A stretch of 64,000 nt of DNA from Aquimarina sp. AU474. GTDB lineage: Bacteria > Bacteroidota > Bacteroidia > Flavobacteriales > Flavobacteriaceae. The stretch lies in NCBI RefSeq assembly GCF_900312815.1, contig NZ_OMPE01000008.1:682001-746000 (forward strand), written 5' to 3'. Below are positions 55,050 to 63,113 of this stretch, one piece after another; the first letter of the stretch is position 1; every line of letters begins with the position of its first letter. The notes under the pieces are model-generated. The model ran no database searches and was not told the origin of the DNA. It worked only from the letters and a program-made list of their open reading frames with translations. The translations under genes were made by a program, and so were the position numbers.

Positions 55050-55187
55050 CACCACAACAATGTATAACCACAATTACGGCGGATTCGACTACGTCCGAAT
55101 CCACTTGGAATTGCAAAGGTCTTTGACTAACCGAAAATTAACGCATATAAACCCGTAACTGACGGTTATACGAGACCGTTGTGTACA
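55050..55187 (+). repeat. attC-like site 8 (type D)
   Basis: R'' CACCACAAC matches the cassette 8 start. Spacer AAT, left arm GTATAACC, right arm GGTTATAC, then GAGACC and GTTGTGTACA. The inner part holds GGATTCG...CGAATCC. Confidence 0.78.
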
Positions 55188-55207
55188 ATTAAAACAAACC
55201 CTAACGA

Positions 55208-55732
55208 ATGGGAATATTTGATAAGCTATTTAACAAAAAAAAGGAAGTTATTGACTTTCCGCCTAAACCGAAATGGAAACCAAATCTACCGAATGATTTG
55301 AATCTCATTTTGGAGAAAGCTAAATATTATACTGGAGAAAAATTACAAATTGCACTTTTTGAATTTGGAACAATAGTAATATTTCCAGAAAGAGTTTCTG
55401 ATATTAATTCTTCTGCTTTGCAAACTCTTGATATGATTTATAATGCTCATCCTGATTTTAATCCAAAAGAGATGGATGACGGAAACTATCTAATTGAATA
55501 TTCTCAACCAGCATTTACAATTGTTTTTAAGGATGAAATCGAAAATCATTGGAATTACATTGACGAAAACTATATTGACGGAATTTGTACTGACGAAGTT
55601 CTGATTAACGGAAACGGAGAACATAATGTGTTTAATGAAATCGGAAAAATTTGCCTGTTTGGAAGGAGCAAAATGTTTATGGATGCTCAAAACCCGAAAG
55701 TAGTTTTGACATTTGATAATATGAAAAAATAA
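55208..55732 (+). CDS. Cassette 9, first gene: protein of unknown function
   Basis: The 174-residue product starts MGIFDKLFNKKKEV, an N-terminus also seen in cassette 15 (MGIFSFFKKSKE). It is soluble and acidic, with LQIALFEFGTIVIFPERV and a late HNVFNEIGKICLFG. It ends 4 bp before the HNH gene. Toxin-immunity proteins often look like this, but that reading is a guess. Confidence 0.68.
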   Translation: MGIFDKLFNKKKEVIDFPPKPKWKPNLPNDLNLILEKAKYYTGEKLQIALFEFGTIVIFPERVSDINSSALQTLDMIYNAHPDFNPKEMDDGNYLIEYSQPAFTIVFKDEIENHWNYIDENYIDGICTDEVLINGNGEHNVFNEIGKICLFGRSKMFMDAQNPKVVLTFDNMKK

Positions 55733-55736
55733 GAAT

Positions 55737-56465
55737 TTGGAAAATAAATTAATTATAGGAGATAGATTTGATGGTGTTTTATTGGAAACAATCAAAGGAA
55801 AGAGTTCATCTCGACCTAGAGTAAGGCCATTAGAACATTTTGATAAAGAAATCAGAGTTGAATTCCCCAGAAATCTTAGAGAAGAGAACCCTATTGGAAC
55901 TAGATTTAGAGCTGATGTAAAGGTCTCGCAAAAGACTAAAAATGGAGAACCCTCAGGTAATCCATATCTTGTTGCTACAGATAGTAGTATTATTAAATTA
56001 GAGTTCAAGCCAAGTAAATCTATTAAAGCAATAAAACTCAATACAGTTAGTGACAGAGCTTATGAATACATTGAAAAAGAATTTAAAACAGACCCAAGTC
56101 TGATACAGTTTTTAGACTTTAGAGAAAAAGCATATCAAAACTCGATTATAGAACCGAAAAAAACGGATTCAACTAGTTCAAATACTAAACGTTCTCACAT
56201 AATTAAGACTTATGCACTTTCGAGGGCAAATGGAAAATGTGAATCCTGTAATGACGATGCTCCATTTTTAAAGAGAAATGGACAACCATATTTAGAAGTG
56301 CATCATATTATTGAATTAAGTAATGGTGGTAGTGATTCTCCCCAAAATGTTGCTGCAATTTGTCCAAACTGTCATAAAAGAGTAACCCACGGACAAGACG
56401 CAGAAGAATTCAATAATAAATTAAAAAATAAAATCACAGAACTGGAAAAAGAATTAACTGAATAA
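55737..56465 (+). CDS. Cassette 9, second gene: HNH endonuclease
   Basis: The 242-residue product starts at TTG (MENKLIIGDRFDG). The N-terminal half is unknown (about residues 1-140). The C-terminal HNH domain shows KCESCNDD, LEVHHIIELSNGGSDSPQNV and CPNCHKRVTHG, with two CxxC zinc pairs and the HH catalytic pair. It is probably a DNA-cutting enzyme of defence or mobile-element type. It shares its cassette with gene 55208, so the two may work together. Confidence 0.88.
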   Translation: MENKLIIGDRFDGVLLETIKGKSSSRPRVRPLEHFDKEIRVEFPRNLREENPIGTRFRADVKVSQKTKNGEPSGNPYLVATDSSIIKLEFKPSKSIKAIKLNTVSDRAYEYIEKEFKTDPSLIQFLDFREKAYQNSIIEPKKTDSTSSNTKRSHIIKTYALSRANGKCESCNDDAPFLKRNGQPYLEVHHIIELSNGGSDSPQNVAAICPNCHKRVTHGQDAEEFNNKLKNKITELEKELTE

Positions 56466-56469
56466 GAAC

Positions 56470-56542
56470 TGTACACAACAATTTGTATAATGCATATGCA
56501 CCCTTCGGGATGCAAACGCACCATACAAGAGACGTTGCCATT
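56470..56542 (+). repeat. attC-like site 9 (short, 73 bp)
   Basis: R'' TGTACACAAC matches the cassette 9 start. Spacer AAT, arm TTGTAT, a hairpin top near CACCCTTCGGGATGC, then ATACAA, GAGAC and GTTGCCATT. It is the shortest site and shows the core layout most plainly. Confidence 0.8.
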
Positions 56543-56589
56543 AATTTAAAACTGTAGTACTGAAATTAATATTCGCCATATCATTAAGT

Positions 56590-57003
56590 ATGATTTTTCT
56601 ATTATTTAATCTAAATATTGGAATAAAAACGTCTGAAATTCAAAACGTACGTTTTACTGAAAAAAAATATTGTGGAATTGAAAACGGAACTCTTAAAACG
56701 GAACACATTGAAAAGAAACGTAAGTTCTTATTCTGGACTTTAAAACATAAAAAAGAAATTGTGATTGACCTAATTATTGACGAAAACGGAAACAAGGTTT
56801 TTGAGAAAAAATCGATTTTCATAAGTTCAATGGACGCTTCTGACACAAGGAAATTCAATAGAATAAAAATTGTAGGAAAGGAAATTTGGATATTTAGTCA
56901 CGGAAAAAATGTAGACAAAGTTAAACCCATAAAACGTTTTGATTTTTGTGGAAATTTTCTCGGAACTAAAAAATGGGAAGATGGAGATTATTATGAAATA
57001 TAA
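56590..57003 (+). CDS. Cassette 10, first gene: protein of unknown function
   Basis: The 137-residue product has a hydrophobic N-terminus (MIFLLFNLNIGIKTS) that may be a weak signal, then a basic, strand-rich part. No family was recognised. It ends at the base before the ATG of the next gene region (57004), so the pair is co-translated. Confidence 0.62.
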   Translation: MIFLLFNLNIGIKTSEIQNVRFTEKKYCGIENGTLKTEHIEKKRKFLFWTLKHKKEIVIDLIIDENGNKVFEKKSIFISSMDASDTRKFNRIKIVGKEIWIFSHGKNVDKVKPIKRFDFCGNFLGTKKWEDGDYYEI

Positions 57004-57204
57004 ATGCTAATGATAGAAATTGGTCTTCTGATTTTTGGAATTATTTTACTAATTCTAGGTAAAATATCACTTAACAAATTTGAGAGAAATCGAACAGATA
57101 AAGAAAATAATTCTGGTGTTTTTTTACAATTAAATACTCTCTTACTCTATAGTGGTTCTATTTTAGTAATTGTTTCATTAATATTCATATTTAATAAAAA
57201 CTAA
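57004..57204 (+). CDS. Cassette 10, second gene: small membrane protein
   Basis: The 66-residue product has two membrane spans (about residues 3-21 and 43-63) with a short charged loop. A start at the second Met (57010) is also possible. It may anchor or protect against the partner encoded just upstream. The cassette ends AATGGCAAC, complementary to its start GTTGCCATT. Confidence 0.62.
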   Translation: MLMIEIGLLIFGIILLILGKISLNKFERNRTDKENNSGVFLQLNTLLLYSGSILVIVSLIFIFNKN

Positions 57205-57341
57205 TGGCAACAACTTGTATAATTAATTGCTTAGGTAATTACCTACTTGGAAAATTCCTTCGGAATTTTCTCTGGCACGTTTTTGTTTGCTAAATTAGTT
57301 ACTTAAACACGCAACGAAATCATACATAAACACGTTGGCAA
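57203..57341 (+). repeat. attC-like site 10 (type B)
   Basis: R'' AATGGCAAC matches the cassette 10 start. The body has TGTAT-AATT ... CATACA arms and a GGAAAATTCCTTCGGAATTTT hairpin (given in part). The next cassette starts GTTGGCAA. Confidence 0.8.
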
Positions 57342-57359
57342 CAATATTGAAAAACGACA

Positions 57360-58118
57360 TTGAGATTTAAAATAACATATTCCATATTATTCTTCTTTTG
57401 CATTTTTTCTGCATTCGGACAACGGACAATAAATGGTCGAATAATTGACCAATTTTCGGAAATTGCCATTGGCATTTCAATATTTGACAAAGACACTATT
57501 GAAATTGGAAAGTCTGACTTTAATGGATATTTTAAAATTAAATTACCCCAAGAAAATAATAAATTAATTTTTGCTGGAGTTGGATATGAATGGGCAACAA
57601 TTACAGTTCCAAAAGAATGTGAAAATATAGAGACAATTCTGTTTTTGGCTTCTACATATGATTTTATGTCACCTAAAAAAGTTGACAGACTTCGCAAGAA
57701 AGAATTTGAAAAATTATCTGAGCTACACTCTCAAGCATTCCAAAAAGGACTTTTTAAAACCGAAAAAACGTGTGTTAGCCGAAAGTTTGAACCTGACTTT
57801 CCAGAACTTGACGAAATTCGTCAACAACATAAATTGACCAAGAAAAAGATTAAAACAAAATTTAAAGAACTGAAAATCGGAGATATTATAAAAGTTCCGA
57901 CTCAAACTTGGTCAGCTTATACAAATGGAACTGACTTTGGCTGTCTAATAACGGGAATGGTCATTGGAAAAAATAAGAAAAAAGGAGGATACAATTTAAT
58001 TATTAAAGTAACCGACAATCTTTCTAAAAAAGACAAAGCTACTTATAATGGAAATCCAGTTAAAATTGGAGATTCAATTACACACAATATGAAATATTAT
58101 AAAATAATAACTGAATAA
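57360..58118 (+). CDS. Cassette 11: secreted CarboxypepD_reg-like domain protein
   Basis: The 252-residue product, from a TTG start, has a signal peptide ending SAFGQ. The domain RTINGRIIDQFSEIAIGISI, then SDFNGYFKIKL, is a carboxypeptidase-D regulatory-like beta-sandwich, common in Bacteroidota surface proteins. The C-terminal half (about residues 130-252) is basic and unknown, with FKELKIGDIIKVPTQTW. No TonB-dependent barrel is attached. Confidence 0.78.
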   Translation: MRFKITYSILFFFCIFSAFGQRTINGRIIDQFSEIAIGISIFDKDTIEIGKSDFNGYFKIKLPQENNKLIFAGVGYEWATITVPKECENIETILFLASTYDFMSPKKVDRLRKKEFEKLSELHSQAFQKGLFKTEKTCVSRKFEPDFPELDEIRQQHKLTKKKIKTKFKELKIGDIIKVPTQTWSAYTNGTDFGCLITGMVIGKNKKKGGYNLIIKVTDNLSKKDKATYNGNPVKIGDSITHNMKYYKIITE

Positions 58119-58126
58119 AAATACTA

Positions 58127-58261
58127 TTGCCAACACCGTATATAATTTATTGCTAGTTCTAGCCTACTTACGAAAATCCTCGCGGATTTTCTATTCGGTT
58201 TGTATTTGCTAAATTAGGTGCTTAAAACACGCAACAAACCATATACAAACACGTTAGACAA
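58127..58261 (+). repeat. attC-like site 11 (type B)
   Basis: R'' TTGCCAAC matches the cassette 11 start. Arms GTATAT...ATATAC and an inner GAAAATCC TCGC GGATTTTC hairpin. Nearly the same body recurs in site 15. Confidence 0.82.
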
Positions 58262-58264
58262 CAT

Positions 58265-58795
58265 ATGAAAAAAATATTATTGATCATTTTAATTGGAATA
58301 ATGACTATTTCCTGCCAAAGTCAATCTGAAAGAGTAGAAAGTGATTTGTATAGTTGTTTAATGAATTCTTTAACAGATAGTGAAAAAGAAAAAACAAAAA
58401 CAATTCTATCTGACTTTGAACAACACCTAATAGATAAGGGAATTTTGGAATCTACAAAACCCGAGAGTTACTGGAATCTTTATAAAAAAATGGCAACTAA
58501 CGAGAGCTACAATTTTTCAAATGATTTCAACCTTGATGAAAAATTGAACTTTTTGGATAGACAAAACCCCAGTGAAAATCAAAGTTTTTTTGATTGTCAA
58601 AACAAAATATTTCAATCAGAAAAATACTTAAACTCCAAGCTCTACAAATTCAATAAGGAATTGGAGTCTTTAAAAAATAAAAGAATTACGCCAGTAATAA
58701 TTGCCAAAACAACTATTAAATATTTGACAATAGAAGATTTTGAATTGGATTATAATAGATTTGGCACCTTGATGTTTATAGAAAATTTAAATTAA
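58265..58795 (+). CDS. Cassette 12: small lipoprotein
   Basis: The 176-residue product has a lipoprotein signal (MKKILLIILIGIMTISC) and a charged, helical mature part (KEKTKTILSDFEQHLIDKGI). No family was recognised. The start codon is 4 bp after the R' bases of the cassette start GTTAGACAA. Confidence 0.7.
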   Translation: MKKILLIILIGIMTISCQSQSERVESDLYSCLMNSLTDSEKEKTKTILSDFEQHLIDKGILESTKPESYWNLYKKMATNESYNFSNDFNLDEKLNFLDRQNPSENQSFFDCQNKIFQSEKYLNSKLYKFNKELESLKNKRITPVIIAKTTIKYLTIEDFELDYNRFGTLMFIENLN

Positions 58796-58799
58796 AACA

Positions 58800-58974
58800 T
58801 TGTCTAACACCATATATGTGATCATAGCTAATTAGTGATTAATCGATTGGTCCTTGTATATTTATGTAGGCGCAATGCTTGCATGAGGTAAAAGCTAGCA
58901 ACCAATGCGCAGAAAAATCGAAAAACAAGGTAACATTTTGCCCTGCTACGACACATATATTAAACGTTACCCAA
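58800..58974 (+). repeat. attC-like site 12 (type A)
   Basis: R'' TTGTCTAAC matches the cassette 12 start, although the preceding site (11) is of type B. The site belongs with its own cassette. The next cassette starts GTTACCCAA. Confidence 0.82.
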
Positions 58975-58980
58975 CATTAG

Positions 58981-59277
58981 ATGAAACTAATCGAACTCTT
59001 AACAAATATTGAGAAAATTGACGAAGAATCCGTTCTTTACGTAAAAAGGATTGATGATCAATTTTCTAGAGAATCAGAAGTTACAATACTCAATTTGACA
59101 GAAGAAGAATTGGAGTGGAAAACTTTTGAAGTGACTGAAAAAAAATGCCCCGGATTTGAATATTTTATGGAAGTCTTTCTTATCAAAGAATTTATGGAGG
59201 ATATAGCTAATCAGGAATACCCAACTGTAGAAAAAAAATGTAAAAGATTGATTCACTATGTAGAATTCGATGCTTAA
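58981..59277 (+). CDS. Cassette 13, first gene: small acidic protein
   Basis: The 98-residue product is acidic and soluble (NIEKIDEESVLYVKRIDDQF, WKTFEVTEKKCPGFEYF). Size and charge are like immunity proteins of contact-dependent toxins, but this is only a resemblance. The start is 6 bp after the cassette start. Confidence 0.66.
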   Translation: MKLIELLTNIEKIDEESVLYVKRIDDQFSRESEVTILNLTEEELEWKTFEVTEKKCPGFEYFMEVFLIKEFMEDIANQEYPTVEKKCKRLIHYVEFDA

Positions 59278-59288
59278 GAGTTAAAATC

Positions 59289-59729
59289 ATGAAAAGAGAA
59301 AACCTCGAACAGAATTTAAAAGAAGCCACTTCTTCCCTATTAGAAATGGCAAAAAATTCTTGCTCGAATAAAATCTCTGACAATACAAGTTACCTGATTT
59401 CTGAAATCAAAAATGACGAGTTGAATGCTCCTGATAAAAGAAAAGAACGAAAAAAAGAAAATGACAAAAAAATATCGAAATCGCTTGAACAAATATCATC
59501 TGAATTAAAAGATATTTACGAAAATCTGTACGATATAAACTTGTATATATATAAAAGCGAAAAAGACAATACAATAATTGAAATTCAATACTATCCTAAA
59601 TCATCACTCGAATCTGAATTTTATGAAACTGTAAAAAACAATGAACCGATGTTGCATTGTAAAATTGGAATTCCACCTGATTATAATGATAAGAAAGAAA
59701 AGTTTGACGTTAATTGGGAATTAAATTAA
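59289..59729 (+). CDS. Cassette 13, second gene: protein of unknown function
   Basis: The 146-residue product is highly charged, with a long helical N-half (LEQNLKEATSSLLEMAKNSC, KRKERKKENDKKISKSLEQI) and a strand-rich end. It lies 11 bp after the previous gene with no site between, so the cassette carries both. No family was recognised. Confidence 0.66.
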   Translation: MKRENLEQNLKEATSSLLEMAKNSCSNKISDNTSYLISEIKNDELNAPDKRKERKKENDKKISKSLEQISSELKDIYENLYDINLYIYKSEKDNTIIEIQYYPKSSLESEFYETVKNNEPMLHCKIGIPPDYNDKKEKFDVNWELN

Positions 59730-59741
59730 ATATAAAAAACG

Positions 59742-59916
59742 TTGGGTAACACGATATATGTAATCATAGCAGCTAGATGATAAATCGAATGGTTATTGTA
59801 TTTTTGGTAAGGCGCAATGCTTGCTGAAAGTAAAAGTTAGCAACCAATGCGCAGAAAAACCGAAAAGTAGGATAACATTTTGCCCAGCTACGACACATAT
59901 ATTAAACGTTGGCAGT
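59742..59916 (+). repeat. attC-like site 13 (type A)
   Basis: R'' TTGGGTAAC matches the cassette 13 start GTTACCCAA. The body is type A. The next cassette starts GTTGGCAGT. Confidence 0.82.
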
Positions 59917-60021
59917 AATTTGAACAACTACTTAACTAATTCAAATGGACAGTTCACTCATCCTAAATTTTAATTAAGAAAAACCAAAAGTATTTTAGAT
60001 GAGTATTTGAATTTAAGAACT

Positions 60022-60909
60022 ATGAAGAAAATATTTTTTTCCTTACTTGCGATAATCTCTTTTTTACAAAATGTAAATGCTAGTAGTCCTCAAGTTCCCG
60101 ACCATATAATTTTCAAAGGAGATACGATACCTGTTTATAATCTATTAGTAGAAAAATACTTTGATAAACTCAAGAAAAGTGACAACGGAGAATTATTTGG
60201 ACTTAAATTCAGAGAAGGCTCTGCTACATTTTGTTGGCGTGGATATCAAGCAATTTACGAAATTTCGAATGACAGTTTATTTGTAAAGCATATAATTTAT
60301 TGCGGTGAACTATTTGATGGAAATAAAATTGACATTCAAGAATCTAATAAGAGATTGTACGAGTTTTTTAAAGACAAAGTAAACAACAACAAAGTCTTCG
60401 TAGATTGGTATTCAGGAAATTTAAACTTACCTAAAGAGAATTTATTGAGATGGGACGGAGTTTTCCATAAGACTTTCGAGAAAGAGTTGTCTATTGATAT
60501 AAAAAATGGGGTAATCACAAGTGTTTCTGAAATAGAAAATTATATAGACGATTCAAATAGAATTAATCGAAAATATAGAGACACTATATCAAAAGTGTTG
60601 TTCAATGAGTTATATAAGTTAAATTGGAACAACAAAAAAGATTTTGACTGTTCTGAAAAATACATAATAACAATTGGAAAAAATGGAGAAGTAAGTGAAG
60701 TTATTATGCCAGAATATCAAACAAAAGAGGAAATAAAAGAATTTTGGAATAGGAATGAATATAATTACTGCCTCAAAGCTATTCGAAAAGGGTTACGAAA
60801 ATTGAAATTTGATATTTTAAAAATGGATGGCAAACCTGTTGAGGAAAAAGTTTATTTGGAAATTTGGGTTGAAGACGATGGAAAATTAGAAGAATGGACT
60901 GAATATTAA
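60022..60909 (+). CDS. Cassette 14: secreted protein of unknown function
   Basis: From MKKIFFSLLAIISF the product has 295 residues with a signal peptide ending NVNAS. The middle is charged and the end (KYIITIGKNGEVSEVIMPEY, then LRKLKFDILKMDGKPVEEKV) resembles the TonB C-terminal-like fold of energy-taxis or sensor proteins, tentatively. The 106-bp leader is the longest in the array. Confidence 0.68.
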   Translation: MKKIFFSLLAIISFLQNVNASSPQVPDHIIFKGDTIPVYNLLVEKYFDKLKKSDNGELFGLKFREGSATFCWRGYQAIYEISNDSLFVKHIIYCGELFDGNKIDIQESNKRLYEFFKDKVNNNKVFVDWYSGNLNLPKENLLRWDGVFHKTFEKELSIDIKNGVITSVSEIENYIDDSNRINRKYRDTISKVLFNELYKLNWNNKKDFDCSEKYIITIGKNGEVSEVIMPEYQTKEEIKEFWNRNEYNYCLKAIRKGLRKLKFDILKMDGKPVEEKVYLEIWVEDDGKLEEWTEY

Positions 60910-60914
60910 AAACT

Positions 60915-61090
60915 ACTGCCAACACGATATATGATGTCATAGCAACTAAGTGACTAATCGAATGGTTCTTGTATATTTATGATGGCGCAATGCTTGTAAA
61001 AAGTAAAAGTTAGCAATCACTGTGCAGAAAAACCGAAAAGCAAGGTAACTTTTTGCCCTGCTACGACACATATATTAAACGTTGTACAAC
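60915..61090 (+). repeat. attC-like site 14 (type A, worn left arm)
   Basis: R'' ACTGCCAAC matches the cassette 14 start GTTGGCAGT. The left arm reads ATATATGATG instead of ATATATGTG, which weakens the pairing. The next cassette starts GTTGTACAAC. Confidence 0.78.
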
Positions 61091-61098
61091 ATTAAAAA

Positions 61099-61923
61099 AT
61101 GAATACAAAAAACATATTTTTATTGACATTAGCATTAGTTTGCTCAACTTCTATTATTCGTGCTCAAAGTGCGGAAGAAAGTCCAAAAATTAAGAAAACA
61201 ATTCAGGCATCATACAGCGCAAAAAGGACTGCAGAAATGTCACGAGACTCTGTATTTACAAATGACCATCTCGAAAGATATGATGTGTATGATGATAAGG
61301 AAAAAATAATTGAATATGGTCAATATAATGGCAAAGGCAATATTTATGAAGTTACCAAAATTCAAAAAAACGAAAGTGGAAATCCAATAAAAGGAACAAT
61401 CTTCGATTCAAAAGGAGACTTGAAAAAATATTATACTACAACAATTGACACTAACGGAAATGTTACAGAGTTTAAAAATTATAACACCAAAAATGAATTG
61501 GTTTATTTACAAAAAAATGAATACGATACAAACGGAAATGTAATATCAAGAATTGGAGGTAATCCTAAATCAGATAAAGTCTTTAAAACAGAATTAGAAT
61601 ATAATTCTAAAAATGAGATGATAAAAAAAATAAAATATAATTCAGATGGAACTGTAAAAGACACTAGAACTTACAAGTATGATGTAAATGGAAATGAAGT
61701 TGAATCGGAATTATTTAAATCTAATGGTGGTTATACAAAATTTATTTCTACATATGATAAGCAAAACAATATCTTAACACAATATTGGTACGATAAAGAC
61801 GGAACACAAAAGCATTGGAATAATTGGGAATACAATTATGACAAACAAGGAAATTGGATAACTAAAAAAAGGTATTCGAACGGAGAATTAGGTTTTGTAT
61901 GGGAAAGAAAAATCGAATATTAA
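61099..61923 (+). CDS. Cassette 15, first gene: secreted YD-repeat-like protein
   Basis: The 274-residue product has a signal peptide ending IIRAQ. The mature part is a row of short repeats of the RHS/YD kind (YDTNGNVISR, YNSKNEMIKKIKYNSDG, YKYDVNGNEVESE, YDKQNNILTQY). It lacks the large shell and toxin parts of RHS proteins, so it is a small free-standing repeat protein of unknown role. Confidence 0.75.
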   Translation: MNTKNIFLLTLALVCSTSIIRAQSAEESPKIKKTIQASYSAKRTAEMSRDSVFTNDHLERYDVYDDKEKIIEYGQYNGKGNIYEVTKIQKNESGNPIKGTIFDSKGDLKKYYTTTIDTNGNVTEFKNYNTKNELVYLQKNEYDTNGNVISRIGGNPKSDKVFKTELEYNSKNEMIKKIKYNSDGTVKDTRTYKYDVNGNEVESELFKSNGGYTKFISTYDKQNNILTQYWYDKDGTQKHWNNWEYNYDKQGNWITKKRYSNGELGFVWERKIEY

Positions 61924-61954
61924 AAATAACGATGTATAACATTAGAAAATAGGA

Positions 61955-62323
61955 ATGGGAATATTTTCATTTTTCAAAAAAAGTAAAGAGAATAAAGGAA
62001 ATTTAGAGCCGGAATCTAAATGGAAAGTTGAATTTAATGGAACGACTATCAAAACAACCAATTACGATGGAATCGAAAGTTCAATAGAAATAAGCGGAAT
62101 TCATCAAATAATAATAGAGACTAATGATTCTGGACCTTGGGGAACTGATGTCTGGTGGAGGATTTTATCAAAAAACGGAATTTTATCTGTTCCTGGTGGA
62201 GCAACTGGAGAATCCGAAATGTTAGGAAATTTTCAACGCTTTCCGAATTTTAATAATGGACAGTTAATCAAAGCAATGAGTTCGACTGAAAATGCTGAAT
62301 TTATTGTCTGGAAAAATAAATAA
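61955..62323 (+). CDS. Cassette 15, second gene: protein of unknown function
   Basis: The 122-residue product starts MGIFSFFKKSKENKG and is strand-rich with conserved-looking GPWGTDVWWRILS and GGATGESEMLGNFQRFPNF. The gap to the previous gene contains AACGATGTATAACATTAG, which resembles a cassette start (AACGTTGTACAACATTA at 61078), so this may once have been a separate cassette that lost the site between. Confidence 0.68.
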   Translation: MGIFSFFKKSKENKGNLEPESKWKVEFNGTTIKTTNYDGIESSIEISGIHQIIIETNDSGPWGTDVWWRILSKNGILSVPGGATGESEMLGNFQRFPNFNNGQLIKAMSSTENAEFIVWKNK

Positions 62324-62324
62324 C

Positions 62325-62462
62325 GTTGTACAACACTGTGTATAATTCATTGCTAGTACTCGCCTACTTACGAAAATCCTCGCGGATTTTCTATTCAGTT
62401 TGTATTTGCTAATTTAGTAGCTGAAACACGCAACGAAATCATACACAAAACCGTTGTAGGTA
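62325..62462 (+). repeat. attC-like site 15 (type B)
   Basis: R'' GTTGTACAAC is self-complementary and equals the cassette 15 start. Arms GTGTAT...ATACAC and the GAAAATCC TCGC GGATTTTC hairpin of site 11. The next cassette starts GTTGTAGGTA. Confidence 0.82.
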
Positions 62463-62473
62463 ATCCATTAAAG

Positions 62474-62938
62474 ATGTCAATAAGAAAAGAAATATCAGAA
62501 GATAACGAATTATATCTATGGATGAATGGAAAACTCATCTATAAAAGATGGTTAAATCTTGGATATTCCAAAGTGTTCGATAAAATGGCATACGGTAGAG
62601 ACACTTTCGTAAGTATCATAACGGACGAAGACGGAAAAAACAGACATCGAAAAAAGATATTCATAAACGGAGAGTTTTGTGAAACTCAACTAGATTTTTG
62701 GGATAAATATACCGAGGAAATTGATAAAGAATCGGCTAAGAATTTCGGAAAAAATCTTGATGCATTTAACGATGCAATAACGGCTCAAGGACCTGGTTAT
62801 CCAGGAGATTCTGTAATTGAGATAATTGGAACTGAAAAGCTGACAAAAATATTTGGTAAAGAAAATTTTAATTTTATAATTGACTTACTGACAAAAGCCA
62901 ATTTTGTCGACCTAATAATTGAAAAAACGACTGAATAA
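62474..62938 (+). CDS. Cassette 16: protein of unknown function
   Basis: The 154-residue product is soluble and charged, with SEDNELYLWMNGKLIYKRWL near the start and IEIIGTEKLTKIFGKENFNF near the end. No family was recognised. The cassette is bounded by GTTGTAGGTA and TACCTACAAC. Confidence 0.68.
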   Translation: MSIRKEISEDNELYLWMNGKLIYKRWLNLGYSKVFDKMAYGRDTFVSIITDEDGKNRHRKKIFINGEFCETQLDFWDKYTEEIDKESAKNFGKNLDAFNDAITAQGPGYPGDSVIEIIGTEKLTKIFGKENFNFIIDLLTKANFVDLIIEKTTE

Positions 62939-62943
62939 AAAAC

Positions 62944-63077
62944 TACCTACAACAAATGTGTATAGCTCATTGCATCTGAATTCCTTAAACGGAATTCATT
63001 GCAATTTTGTTACCTTGGTACTCATAGGAAATTCCCAACGGAATTTCCAACGATCTATACACAAACCGTTGTAGGCA
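62944..63077 (+). repeat. attC-like site 16 (type E)
   Basis: R'' TACCTACAAC matches the cassette 16 start. Arms GTGTATAG...CTATACAC pair perfectly, with inner GAATTCC...GGAATTC and GGAAATTCC...GGAATTTCC pairs. The next cassette starts GTTGTAGGCA. Confidence 0.82.
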
Positions 63078-63113
63078 ATGTAGACAAAATTCTGCTGAAG
63101 AAAAAACCCTCGA

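Noticed and set aside
61099..61923. RHS/polymorphic toxin
   Set aside because: It has YD-like repeats but is too short and lacks the shell core and a toxin end.
49752..63077. attC-like sites as plain terminators or REP-type repeats
   Set aside because: They do fold, but the gene-specific complement between each cassette's two ends cannot be explained by terminators or dispersed repeats.
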